Shown here one piece after another: positions 32,407 through 43,578 of a stretch of DNA of 64,000 nt. How positions within the stretch are numbered: the stretch's first letter is position 1; the number at the start of each line of letters is the position of its first letter. The DNA is taken from positions 1,798,001-1,862,000 of the forward strand of contig BTPP01000002.1 of NCBI GenBank assembly GCA_037102815.1. Reading direction: 5' to 3'. Origin of the DNA: Neurospora intermedia. Its lineage: Eukaryota > Ascomycota > Sordariomycetes > Sordariales > Sordariaceae. The notes below the pieces were generated by a model. That model ran no database searches. It had not been told where the DNA came from and saw only the letters and a program-made list of their open reading frames with translations. The position numbers and the translations under genes were made by a program.

Positions 32407-35400
32407 GGTGGTCGTGTGTCGTTGGCTATAGATACGTCGAACTTGAGTGATTCAGAGGCCAGATTCGAGTATAAAGGCGAGGAAGCAATAAAAGAAGGCG
32501 TAAAGAAGGTACGGCTAAGAAATGCCAGAATGCGAAAGCTGGAGAAACACTAGACCTAGCTTAGAGCTGTGGATGAAAAATAATGCCACTCCGTTCCAAG
32601 CTCAGTCGCGCTCATAATCCGAGATGTCTTTGCCAGGTGTTTAGTGCAAAACTTCATGCCACCATCGCGATATACTCTTGGCTGTTACGACCGCTGTGGT
32701 TACGGCGATGAGCCTGCCGGTATGATGATGATACTCGGCTTCAATGACGGCCTTCTCGGTCTACCTTTCCTGGTTCCTGCATCGGTCATAGTGGGGTAGC
32801 TGCCCGCTCGTTGGAGCGTAAAATCGCGGTGCACGTGATGAGGGGCACATTTCGACGTGGAATGTTAGTGCTCAAATTGGCCTCAGTATACAGAGCACTA
32901 ACAGCATAAACCGACTTGGCCAGTTTTGGCATCGTCAGACATACATAGTAGGGTAGGTTCCATGGTTTTCAGACTCTGAGACCCTACACTACTAACATCT
33001 CGAACAGTGTCGCTATGCTGGAACCTCGATGCAGCAGGCCTGGATTGCTCACTTTGATCTTTGCCTGCCGAATGTCTCACTGCTTTGGGTCACAAATGAT
33101 GGGAGAGGAAAACATGGACGCTCCGGAAAAACCGAAGCTCCTCAAATTCCAAGTCGAGCCGGAAGGGGATCGGCAAGTCGGATTACCTCTTTGGGTCTTC
33201 CATTTTGCACAGCCCAAAGCGGATGGACGCCCAGATAACAAATGACAAACAGGCGGCAGAGCCAACAGGCGATCTTGAGCATCTGTCAGACAGCAGTTTC
33301 TTGGGATGTTGGTCTTTTGTCGAGCAACAAACAGATAATGTCCCTCTCCCCTAAGAACGCAAGGTCTTGTTGTAGGTATTACTCATACATCTTAGTTCCA
33401 CACTGTCGTTGCCGGGACAATGACTCATGCTGTTGGCTCGTGCATTATACTGTAAAGTAAACAAAACTTGAAAGTTGAAGCCATCGCGAACCAGCCAAGG
33501 ATGTCTGGCCTTGTTATCCCACTCTAAACTACACTATAAAAGTTACCAGGGCCGAAGCCATCGTCGAATGAACAAGTGGGTGAGATGGCCGGTTGACCAG
33601 GTGGTTGGGCGGGAGTGTTCATCATTCCTCAATCACCCTCCATTTCATGGAATGTTGTCCTCCTCCAGTGCATCCAATCTCTCTCTCACACTGGCCGATC
33701 ATCACCAACTTTCAAACAATTGCTGCTCTTCCATGTCTTGGCGTCGACCCAGTCTGGTGGCGAGAGGGCGGGTTCGCAGGGTGACCTTGTCCCTTAGCGC
33801 TCTCCCCCTTCACATCGACACCAATGCATGTTCCAATGCATGCCCTGTGGACCCTGTCAGCCCCCCCGGCGCTCCCCGGATGCCACGGGGTTGCTCCACC
33901 AAGACTAACATCGTGGGAACTGGGAATAAGAGAACCCACAGTGAACGTCAGCGTTCCAAACCGGTTCTTGGATTTTGTTTTGGGACCCTCCCGCTCATCG
34001 AGATTCGAGATGGTCCTTGTGTCGTCGCAGGTGTCGGTCGGCCCGTCTCCCTCCTCAGCTCAACACTATGCAGAGCAGCAGGAGATTGCTTGGCTCGACT
34101 GACTTTCTGGCCACAATGCCACACACCTCCACTGTACACAGTACACAGGCAAACAGTTGTTGGATACACCGAAAGGGTCCAAATCTGTGTGAACATTACC
34201 TTGCCTAGTGTACATAGAATTGGTCACAATGGCGCAAGGGTACTGGTGCCGTCAGCCATTCAGACGCTCGAAAGCCACGGAAGAGGCTTCGGATTTGAGT
34301 AACTGTCGGGCCATATCTTGATTATGCTGTGACAAAGGCGGACGGCAATGCCATCTCTGTTTGGCTCAAAGAACAAGAAAGGGGTCCACCCCATCAGCCC
34401 CTGGCCATGTCCAAAAGAAGTCAATGTTGGGGTGCTGGGGTCTCCAATGTCCCCGTCGTTTTTACTGTGTACATACGCTACTACGTAACCCCCTCTCTAG
34501 GATGATCATCCCCAGATACTAGTGTACCCCCCCTCTTCCCTCTCCCGTTTCTCACCTTGTGTCCTTTGTTTCCGTCCAACAGATTGGCTAACTTTCCAAA
34601 CTTCTTGATGCCGAATCCCGTCTCCCCTCTCACACAGTCTGCAAAAGTCACACCTTGCTGCACTTCTACCTCCTGCTGCCAAGCCGTCGTGGAGCTCGTG
34701 GCCGCCATGGCTGCAACAATGTTTGGTTCCGTGAGCGGATCGTCTTCTTGATCTCCGTGTGCCGCTTCCGAGTTTGGTAAGCGGATGTAGGCACCGGGGA
34801 CAACAAGACTGCACGTCCCATGCACAAGTCCCCTCACTGTGAGGAGCGAGGATTGTTGCCCTTGGCATGGGATTGAAACCGGGGAGCGGTTGAAGGAATG
34901 GATGAACTTAAAACCCACCATGGCTCCCCATCGTGTGTGTGTCTATTGTGTACTTTTTCTCTCTTGGTCCAGTTTCTAGTCTCATATCCTCTTCTGGTTG
35001 TTCTTCCTCAACTTGGCTTTTCACGTTCCTACACTGCCTACATAGTGTGGTGGCACCGCGCAACCATCCCATCCTGACAACAACCTCTTTCTCCAAATCA
35101 GTTTGTGACTGAAACTTGGAAACACGGGTGCCCTGTGTTTACTAATTATTAGTCCATCGTCATTGTCATCATTCGACGTCCAATCCGTAGCATTGGCCAC
35201 TTCCGTCTTTGTCGTGTAAGTGCCCCGCCATCCGGATTAGTCCCGCATCGATACCTAAGTACCTTTTCTCCTTGACTGCCGTCATGCATGGCAGTCAGTG
35301 CGTTACATTGCATTCTTCTCCCTCTACTTACCTACTCTCTTTTCCTTTTTAGTTCTGAAACTGACAATAAACTAACTATCCCTTCAGCTACCGTTAAGCC

Positions 35401-35448
35401 AAGAAATGCCACTTCAGTTTCAACCCTCATAACACTGCAGTATTCGCC
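32407..35448. other. Divergent intergenic region, 3.0 kb
   Basis: Lies between the starts of listerin and the repeat protein, so it should hold both promoters and 5' leaders. Open frames of up to 275 codons here (for example 33475-34302) lack any family feature and look accidental. No tRNA, 5S RNA or repeat was recognised. Confidence 0.6.
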
Positions 35449-38400
35449 ATGTCGTTGACTTCCGCTTCCACTCCCACTTACCGTGCCGGTTGGGCCAAGG
35501 CCTCTTCTCTGGCTTCTGGCGCCGCTGTAGTTCGCCACCACCATCATCAACAACAGCAAACACGAGGCTTTCGCTTCGGCCGTACGTGGTCATCCTACCT
35601 CGACCCCGAGTACACTCAAGATGTCTGCCATCGCCAACGCAGAATTCGCTACAAATACTTCCAGACCTTGAACCGCCGACTCTCGTGGGAGCAGCACCCC
35701 TTGGCCGAGAATGCCAAGTCGACCATCAAGCGCATGTCCAAGGACTACTGGTACCCCGTTGAGCAGGAAAATGCAGGGCGGCGACATCTCGACGAGGAAA
35801 TTGCTGCCAACACCATCAACAACCCAACCGGCATCCGACCAGGTCAAAACATCGAAGATGCAGAGCGTGCACCCCTGGAGGACTTGCTGTTCGGAGACGC
35901 CAAGACACAGATCAAGACAAAGGCAGAGGCGCCTCTTGAGAAGTCAAAGCGCAGTCGGGGCAACAAGAACAAGTCCAAGTCGGTGAAGGCGGACTCCGAA
36001 TACGTGATTGACCCCATCACCAACCGCAAGGTCCTCAAATCGGCCACATTCGGCCTCGATAGCAATGTCCCGCTATCCAGTCCCTATACATCTCAGTTTA
36101 CCAACCTCAACCCTCCAGAGCTAGACGCCTCCAAACCCATTTTCTATGACGGCCCTCCTCCAGAGGCGGAGCTCAAGGTCTACAGCCAGGTCAAGGTCGA
36201 CGACGCCCCATGGAACCCGATTGACCCAGCATCTGCCCCGTCTCTTTCAGATGTGCTCCTCAAGGACACGCCTGCTTCTGACCTGTTGAACGCCCTGTCG
36301 TCGGATCAAGCTAAAGTGTCTTGGCACCCTAACGCGGGAATTGCCGCGACCACAGCCGTGCCGCCTTTGGGTTCCCAACCGCAACCGGTAGCTAAGGAGG
36401 TATCTGGGGCCATCAACAAGCAAGAAGCGACATATGAGGACCTCAACAAGTACGGACCTGTCAAGGCACACGAACCTGATGGCAAGTACAAGGACACTCC
36501 TGAAGTGCCTGCCGACGAGACAGAATTGGGCAAGTATGGCCCAGTCCGCACCCACGAGCCCGATGGCAAGTACAAGAACGTCGCCGCCGAGGACAAGTAC
36601 GATCCGACTGAACTTGCCGAGTATGGCCCAGTCCGCGCCCACGAGCCCGATGGCAAGTACAAGGAGCAGAAGGAATTTACCAACACTCAAGAATACGACC
36701 CTGCTGAATTGGCCGAATACGATTCCGTCCGGGTTCACGAGCCTGACGGTAAATATAAGAAGGAAAAGGGAGTCAACAACTACGATGAATACGACCCTGC
36801 CGAACTCGCTGAGTACGGTTCCGTCCGGGCTCACGAGCCTGACGGCATGTACAAGAAGGAAAAGGCAGTCAACAACTACGACGAATATGATCCAGCGGAG
36901 CTGGCCGAGTACGACGCAGTTCGTGTCCACGAACCGGACGGCATGTACAAGAAGGAAAAGGCAGTCAACAACTATGACGAATATGATCCAGCGGAGCTGG
37001 CCGAATATGACGCAGTCCGTGTTCACGAGCCGGACGGTTTGTACAAGAAGGAAAAGGGAGTCAGAAACTACGACGAATATGATCCCGCGGAGCTGGCCGA
37101 GTACGACGCCGTTCGTGTTCACGAACCGGACGGTATGTACAAGGAGCAGAAGTCATTCACCAACACTCAGGAATACGACCCTGCCGAACTAGCCCAGTAT
37201 GACGCTGTTCGCGCCCACGAGCCCGATGGCATGTACAAGAAGGAGAAGGAGTTCGTCAATTACTCCGAGTATGATCCTGCCGAGCTGGCCGGCTATGGTG
37301 CCTTCCGCGCCCACGAACCTGATGGCATGTACAAGAAGGAGAAGGAATATACCAACTACTCCGAGTACGAAGATCTAGATGCGTACGGTAAACCATTCCT
37401 CAGCCATGAGCCCGACGGGAAGTACGCTGCGGAGATGGCGCGCGCTGAGCCTAGATCAGAACCTTCGGTACTGAAGGAGCTCCGCGAGCGCCAGCGGCCT
37501 GCCGTTGTTGCGGGACTGCAAGGAGATGCAGTCGACGCGGCCAAGTTTTCTGAGGAACTGTCTCAGTATGGTGCATTCAGGAGCCATGAGCCCGATGGCA
37601 AGTACGCCGCTTCTGCTCAAGGGCAGAGGCAGGCCCACGCCGCAGAGGAAGACACTCTCAGCGAAGAGAACCCCTTGGAAGCCTTCACCTACGAAGATGC
37701 CCAGACCACCAAGTCGTCTGCGGTCTCGAAGCCACAACCCGTTAAGCCCACTACCACTCCAATCGTCTACAAAATCCTCGCCTTCAACCCCGACACTCAA
37801 TTCGTTGAGGAAGCCGAGACCACCTCCAGCATCCTCCCCTCCAACTCCAACACCCCTACCTCCCCCGCCGACGTGCTAACCCGCCTCACCAACATCTCCA
37901 AGTTTCTCCCACACTTTGCCCGCATCGAGTCTCAAGGGTTTGAGATCGTTGCCGGCTCCGGGGACGTTCTTGTTTTTCGCAAGGTCCGGGAAGGCGTCAC
38001 TTCCCCTCTCCAATCCCAGACCGGCGCGAGACAAGCGGTGGCGCAGGCGGATGGCACCCTCGCAACAAGCAGCAGCAGCGGCGGTTCCTCCATCAACCCC
38101 GTTGACATGACGGGCGGAAGCCTGAGCGGCGGCGGGAAGAGAGATTACCACGTTGCTACGGGTCGGTTCGCTAGTCCGACGGGATTTGTGAACTATAACT
38201 TGCCTAGCTCCACAACTGCTGCCAGTGCCAGTCAGAGCCAGAGTTCGTCCTCTGCGACAAGTGAAAAGGTTCATTATGAACAGGCTGCTGCTGAGACCCA
38301 CCAGCAGGAACAGAAGCAGCAGCAGCAGGAGGAAGAGGTGGGGCAACAGCAGAGAAAGAAGGCAAGCCTTACCAAGCGCGCAGTAATGGGCGCTGCCTGG

Positions 38401-38487
38401 ATTGCCGGAGGTGCATACTCGGTTGGTGTAGTGAGGGACTTCTTCAAGACTGGGGGTGTGGACGGAAAGGGATCAAAGGGTCTCTAA
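35449..38487 (+). CDS. Tandem-repeat protein, probably mitochondrial, fungal-specific
   Basis: Single exon of 1012 residues. The first 60 residues are rich in Ser, Ala, Arg and His with almost no acid (RGFRFGRTW), like a mitochondrial presequence. Residues about 341-715 hold twelve copies of a roughly 23-38-residue unit of the form EYDPAELAEYDAVRVHEPDG followed by a YKKEK-like tail. The HEPDG core is nearly invariant. A conserved block follows (VYKILAFNPDTQFVEEAETT and SKFLPHFARIESQGFEIVAG, about 771-860), then a low-complexity Gln/Ser tail. A hydrophobic segment near the end (AVMGAAWIAGGAYSVGVV, about 979-997) could anchor it in a membrane. The ATG at 35449 sits in GCCATGTCG. I recognise the C-terminal block as a type seen in fungal proteins of unknown function. 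Role unknown. The repeat creates a long antisense shadow frame, which is not a gene. Confidence 0.9.
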   Translation: MSLTSASTPTYRAGWAKASSLASGAAVVRHHHHQQQQTRGFRFGRTWSSYLDPEYTQDVCHRQRRIRYKYFQTLNRRLSWEQHPLAENAKSTIKRMSKDYWYPVEQENAGRRHLDEEIAANTINNPTGIRPGQNIEDAERAPLEDLLFGDAKTQIKTKAEAPLEKSKRSRGNKNKSKSVKADSEYVIDPITNRKVLKSATFGLDSNVPLSSPYTSQFTNLNPPELDASKPIFYDGPPPEAELKVYSQVKVDDAPWNPIDPASAPSLSDVLLKDTPASDLLNALSSDQAKVSWHPNAGIAATTAVPPLGSQPQPVAKEVSGAINKQEATYEDLNKYGPVKAHEPDGKYKDTPEVPADETELGKYGPVRTHEPDGKYKNVAAEDKYDPTELAEYGPVRAHEPDGKYKEQKEFTNTQEYDPAELAEYDSVRVHEPDGKYKKEKGVNNYDEYDPAELAEYGSVRAHEPDGMYKKEKAVNNYDEYDPAELAEYDAVRVHEPDGMYKKEKAVNNYDEYDPAELAEYDAVRVHEPDGLYKKEKGVRNYDEYDPAELAEYDAVRVHEPDGMYKEQKSFTNTQEYDPAELAQYDAVRAHEPDGMYKKEKEFVNYSEYDPAELAGYGAFRAHEPDGMYKKEKEYTNYSEYEDLDAYGKPFLSHEPDGKYAAEMARAEPRSEPSVLKELRERQRPAVVAGLQGDAVDAAKFSEELSQYGAFRSHEPDGKYAASAQGQRQAHAAEEDTLSEENPLEAFTYEDAQTTKSSAVSKPQPVKPTTTPIVYKILAFNPDTQFVEEAETTSSILPSNSNTPTSPADVLTRLTNISKFLPHFARIESQGFEIVAGSGDVLVFRKVREGVTSPLQSQTGARQAVAQADGTLATSSSSGGSSINPVDMTGGSLSGGGKRDYHVATGRFASPTGFVNYNLPSSTTAASASQSQSSSSATSEKVHYEQAAAETHQQEQKQQQQEEEVGQQQRKKASLTKRAVMGAAWIAGGAYSVGVVRDFFKTGGVDGKGSKGL

Positions 38488-39561
38488 GTTTTCTTCGCCT
38501 TTTCTCTACTTTTTCTTTTCCTTTTGTGAAAGCAAATGATCATGACACGACATGAGTGGCGTTTTTGTTAGGGGAATCTGATGGAAGGAGGGCAGGGCGT
38601 ATAGTGTACACACGACTGACGGAGGGAAAGCCCCCCAACTTGCATGCGAAGGGATCGGTTTTTTTTATCTTGGCAATTTCCTTACCGGTTCCCTTTCTCA
38701 ACACCGCTTTTAGCAGTTGTTTATGCCTCTTTTCACAGATGGCAACTTTGTTAACATCATCATCATCGTCATCATTATAGATGGGGTCACTGAATACCCA
38801 TAGATGAATTAAGATAAGATTATGGATCGCGAATCATGCATACTACACATACACGATGTAGAATAGTCTCTCGTTGATAGCGAACAGTGGTAAAATATGA
38901 ATCAATTGCGATGCATCTCGTGAATGTTGTTCAGTAGGTGATCAAAACTTGTAAAGAAAGCTGAATAATACAATAACAGTACAGACAGGCGCCTAACGCC
39001 GTTAGAGCTCGTGATAGTAGTACAAAGTACGTCATTTCAAGACCCCCACCCCCTCGTTTTCCCCTCTTCAACTCGCCATTCGGGTTCGTTCGTGTGACTA
39101 CCTAGTGCTTCCCAGCTGCTGTCGCCATTCGGGTTCGTTCGTGTGACTACCTAGTGCTTCCCAGCTGCTGTCGCCATTTTTTGAATTGTGAAAATAGGAG
39201 CGAGAAAAAGAAAAGAGAAGGAAAGTAGAAACAATGGCATATGATTGAACCCATTTGACTTCATCGCTCACAATCTGCTTTCCATGCGCCAACATGCTGA
39301 ATCCAAATGCCATTTCCATCCCACAAACTTCCGTTGTGTCGTGCTATGTCGTGTCTTGTCTTGTCGTGTTGCATCATGATGCATGCCGAGAACTTGGATC
39401 ATCACGTCTTGTTTGTTGTCCAATGTCGATATCGATGTCAGAGAGAGAGAGAGGTAGGTACGTCGGAGATCGTATTCCCCCCCCAACCGTGACGGACCCC
39501 GTTTTTGTTTTTTTCACCCTCAATCATCATCCCCGCCACCACCCTCAATTTCCCTTCTGCC
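38488..39561. other. Convergent intergenic region
   Basis: Contains the 3' sides of two genes reading toward each other and a 49-bp tandem duplication. Otherwise no feature. Confidence 0.6.
39074..39178 (+). repeat. Exact 49-bp tandem duplication plus partial third copy
   Basis: CGCCATTCGGGTTCGTTCGT and the following 29 bases are repeated without a mismatch at 39,074 and 39,123, then seven bases of a third copy. The identity implies a recent event, or an assembly duplication. Confidence 0.95.
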
Positions 39562-39900
39562 TCAAAGCCCATGTCCCTCAGTAAACCCCTCCTCCCCAAC
39601 AGCCTTCCTCACACTCCCCCCGCCGGTTGACCCGCTCCTTAGCTGCATCTCATGCTTATACTGTTCCTGCGACCAGCTCTGTCGGCGGTCGAGCTTGGGT
39701 TGCCAGGTGGAGGTGTGGTCCATGGCTCTTTGGGCGTAGGCGTCCGAGGAGGAGGTTGAGGTTGAGCTTTGGGAGTGCGATTTGCTTCTGGTGGTGGTGA
39801 CTGGGGAGGTAGACGTGGGTGATTTGGTTAGGGTTTCGGTGAGGGTGGAGTAGGGAGCCGAGGTGATGGTGGAGGAAGGGGCGGCGGTTTTTGAAGACAT
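39562..39900 (-). CDS. Small conserved fungal protein, Ser/Thr-rich
   Basis: A 112-residue single-exon protein. Its first 50 residues are Ser/Thr-rich. The second half carries DRRQSWSQEQYKHEMQLR and ends GFTEGHGL. I recall this arrangement, an RRQSW core and a GFTE tail, from many small uncharacterised ascomycete proteins, which is the main reason to call it a gene. No signal peptide or membrane segment. ATG at 39,900. Function unknown. The alternative is a chance open frame, made less likely by the conserved-looking C-terminal half. Confidence 0.7.
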   Translation of the reverse strand: MSSKTAAPSSTITSAPYSTLTETLTKSPTSTSPVTTTRSKSHSQSSTSTSSSDAYAQRAMDHTSTWQPKLDRRQSWSQEQYKHEMQLRSGSTGGGSVRKAVGEEGFTEGHGL

Positions 39901-40929
39901 GTTTGTAGGTTTTGGGGTGTTGTGTGGTTGTTAGGTTTGGGGATGTTGCCTCTGGTATGGTAGAGAAAGTTTTGAGGTGTGTTGATGATCGTTGGGTGTC
40001 GTACAAGGTGACAAGGTAGATTGAAAGTTGAGGTTTTTGGTGTGTTGTTTGGAGGTAGGCAAGTAGTCAGAGAGAAGGTCGATTCTCGGTGTTTGTTGTA
40101 TAACGAAGTTGGGTATCAAGAAATGGCAGGAAAAAGAACTATCGTCGCTACCCAATGTTTTCGCTTCAAGGTCGCAGTTGCAGTTTAACTTCCAGATTGG
40201 AATGTGGAGGGAGGGGGAAACGGAATACAGCCGGATGCGACACACACTCACCTAATTTATCTTCATCTCTCAAAAACACAGGAATGGTCTGACGTAGACA
40301 GCTGTTGCTTTCGAAGACTGAATAAAGTTGGAAAGCCACAGGAAGTGGTGTGGGCGATCAATTCTAGCTTCCTCACCTCATTGTGCGTGTCTGCTCGCCA
40401 CTCATTCGCCAACAAAAGTCCAATCAATCGACAGCAATCATGTCATTGCATATGTAATGGTGGTGATGCAAATGAGGGGAGTTTCTCAACTGAAGCCGCA
40501 AGTTGTATCACGTTACGTAACGTAGCCGGAGAGGACTGTTACTTATCGGTCCACTCGCTGTAAGGCTGTCGATTGTGGCCCCACCCTTCCCGCCTTCGGC
40601 CGCTAAAAGATCGTCTAGGGGTCCCCCTTTCAATGGTGGCTTCAGTGGAACTGGAGACCCTAACAGCGGAGTTCTGTGACGTTGTTGTGGTGTTTCTGTC
40701 ACACTCATTTTTATTACTCAAACCGACCTCATTGATATCATGGTTGACGAATAACGATGCTATAACTTGTAATTGGCAAATGAATACGAGCAAGCAATGT
40801 AACAAACAACCCGCTGGTTTGTCCTTTACCTAACACGTTGAAATCGAGATCCGACAAACCCATGGTCCCGACGCCGATGACGGTCACCGGTCAACCTCAC
40901 GATATGTGATCATGATTGCAATCACGGAA
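39901..40929. other. Intergenic region
   Basis: Between two minus-strand genes. It should include the promoter of the small protein and the 3' end of the membrane-protein gene. Short open frames here have no family features. Confidence 0.55.
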
Positions 40930-41991
40930 CTACCGCTTAAACTCCTCGCGCTCGCCCTTCCACCCTTCAATGGCCCCGAAAGCATTGCGTGATACCATCC
41001 TTTCCCAATGCCCTCGTGGGCTACCAGGTCTAAGTGGCACGATTTCCTCCGACTCCGGGATTTCCGGAAGAGCCTTTTCTGAAATGACCCTCGAATACCG
41101 TGAAAGCGTCTTCTTCGGCTCCCGAATTAACACGGCTACCCCGGGGTCATTAATCTTCTCGCCAAACGACTCTCGGATAGATCGTGTCGCTCTGAGCGAT
41201 GAATCCATCTGACCATATTCATGCCCTTTTCCTTCCCTCTCCGTGACCAAGAAGCTCGATATCCGCGAGACCCAGCTAGGGCGGATCGGCGGGTCTCCGA
41301 TGCCCTGACCGTCGAGTTCGACTGGAGGAGGGTACGTCCAAGTCACGACGGCTGTCTTTCCTCTTTCCACACCGCGTTTATTGCCCCGAGGTATCTCTTG
41401 GTATCCCAGCTCTGCCCCGGCGGCGAGGCGATTGCTGGGAAGCAGCGACGTTTGGCTGTCTGAGCGCTTGGTTCTGAATGTAGAATGGGCCCTACCTTTT
41501 CGCAAAAAGGCGAACAGGGAGAAGGAGGGCGATAGTCGGGGAACGCTTCTACCGGCTCTGCGTCGTCGGCTGATTAGGATGTAAAACAGAACCCACGTGA
41601 TGACAGCGACAGACAGGCTGAGCAGCGCAATCAAACTTATGCCGGTCCCGTGGTTGATGGACGCGGTATCATTAGTGCCTGATACTGCGCTGCCGGACGT
41701 GGAAGACGGGGGTGCGATGACCGTGGGGAGGCCGGAGATCTTGGTGGTCCGTGACTCTTGAGTTAATACCGATGGGTTGAATGAGGTAGGGCTTGGTGGA
41801 GGTCTACTGTCTGTGAGCAGAACCTCTGGAGAGCCTCTACGGGCTATTGTTAAGAGTGTTTCGATGGCTCGGTGAGTGCTTGTTGTCGTTGTTGGATACT
41901 GAGGGCTCATAAACGATGAGCTTGCGGTCGTTGTTGGATATTGAAGGATGAAGGACGGTGAGTTTGCGGAAGCGGCCATGTTGAGTTTCAT
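40930..41991 (-). CDS. Single-pass membrane protein, unknown function
   Basis: A 353-residue single-exon protein. An N-terminal Ser/Thr/Pro-rich part (1-115) contains two QYPTTT repeats and would be extracellular and O-glycosylated. One transmembrane helix follows at about 117-140 (GISLIALLSLSVAVITWVLF), ending in RRRR, so the basic C-terminal 210 residues should be cytoplasmic by the positive-inside rule. No signal peptide is obvious, so it may be inserted by the helix itself. This architecture is common among fungal wall-sensor and mid-helix proteins, but no cysteine-rich WSC-type domain is present and I do not assign a family. ATG at 41,991, with a second Met at codon 5. Confidence 0.75.
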   Translation of the reverse strand: MKLNMAASANSPSFILQYPTTTASSSFMSPQYPTTTTSTHRAIETLLTIARRGSPEVLLTDSRPPPSPTSFNPSVLTQESRTTKISGLPTVIAPPSSTSGSAVSGTNDTASINHGTGISLIALLSLSVAVITWVLFYILISRRRRAGRSVPRLSPSFSLFAFLRKGRAHSTFRTKRSDSQTSLLPSNRLAAGAELGYQEIPRGNKRGVERGKTAVVTWTYPPPVELDGQGIGDPPIRPSWVSRISSFLVTEREGKGHEYGQMDSSLRATRSIRESFGEKINDPGVAVLIREPKKTLSRYSRVISEKALPEIPESEEIVPLRPGSPRGHWERMVSRNAFGAIEGWKGEREEFKR

Positions 41992-43507
41992 TGCTGGTCA
42001 AGTCGACAACTGCCCGACCCTGCGTGGTAGTTCACGAATCAAGTGTTTCGTCGTCAAGGCCTGGTTGTTATTTCACTTATATATCGACATTGCATCTGCC
42101 GGTGTAAAGGTGAAGAATGGCAAGGAAGTGTCCGTCGAGGTGTCGATATAAGGAGGCTCAAGTGAGCAGAGAGACAAAAGATACTGGACGAGCTGAACAT
42201 GACGCCAGGCACCTGGGACTCCGTAAGGCCATGGAGTATTGTTGCAATGGATGTTACGGCGAAATTCGATCATGGTGTATTGGGCGGGTGGTAGACATCC
42301 ATCTATCGAAGCGTATGGTGTTGTTGTCTCCTCATCTTTACTTCAGATATGAGTGAGCAAGGCTGTGGCACCGCTTACTACACTCAAGACTTCAAACCCC
42401 CAATGACATGACCTAGGAGGCGCAAGTGGCCCCCAACCACGCACTTGCAGTCTTACACGACGCCGGTCAGCCTTGAATTTGGCAGGGGCATCGAGGCACA
42501 AGCATCGTTCCACATGTTCTAAACCATGTGTTTTGTGATCTGCGCCGCAGAGAGGAAGTTCATGGAGAATTGGTCCTGACAGGCAGACGCATTTTTCAGG
42601 CGAGGCGAACTCAGCTGTCGCGGTGCAACAAGTATGCCGCACGATCCGTGAGAAACGACGTCTTCTTGACCATTACCCCTGACCAACTATTCGCTCTATC
42701 AAGAGCCGAGCTCACGTAGTATACATGACGAAAAGAACGTTCAGCAACAGGTTTGGAGAGATTTGGAAAGCCTGAAGACTTGAAATATTGCATGTCCTTG
42801 CCTGAAACAACGAAATTAGCCCCAAGGTTCGCTATTCATGATGAGCCACAATTACCTCCAAAGGAACGTAAAAAATGACACCATCACCTACGCATTCCTC
42901 AAAGAGAAGTACAACATATTTGCCGGGAACACTGATATTCAACGTCACATTCACTGAGTCTCGAAATCTAAACCTGCCATACCAGATGGGGAGAACAAGG
43001 GGACGCCCAAGATCTTGCGCATTACCTGTGAAGTACCCAAGAGAGTGAATAATCTCCTGTACCTTCCATTCATCAGATGTGGGATATTGCGAGACAAGCG
43101 CTCCTTGTGATGGACAACAGGAAGGAGTAAGAGGAGCACAAGATGAGGAAAGAGGTATAGTGGCGGCTTTCGGTGGCCATCAGGGACCTGGAGTTCGAGG
43201 CCACACCCATCTTCTTTCCTATCATTACATCATTTTCTGTTCTTGCATCTAACCATTCCCAATATGTTGATGGTGAGTGGAGAAACGGGTTGATCCAAGT
43301 TTGGAAGTGTGTATAGAAGAGATAGTTGCACATATTTCTCATTCCGAGTCCCTCACTTTCTTTCCCTTTTTTTTGCCTTTTCCATTTTTTCTTATATATC
43401 TTTGACCTCTGTGTCTTTTCTCACAACTTTTCCTTTCATCACCGTTCAACTTGAAAATTCTGCGATTCTGGATCAAAGATATGCTGCATATAATGAGACC
43501 GAAACCC

Positions 43508-43578
<71 letters not shown>

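Noticed and set aside
33475-34302. 275-codon plus-strand frame in intergenic DNA
   Set aside because: No ATG context, domain, membrane or repeat feature. The protein composition (Cys, His, Ser, Pro rich) looks like random translation.
36247-37122. 291-codon open frame on the minus strand
   Set aside because: It is the antisense shadow of the HEPDG repeat array; its own repeats mirror the plus-strand gene and no family features are seen.
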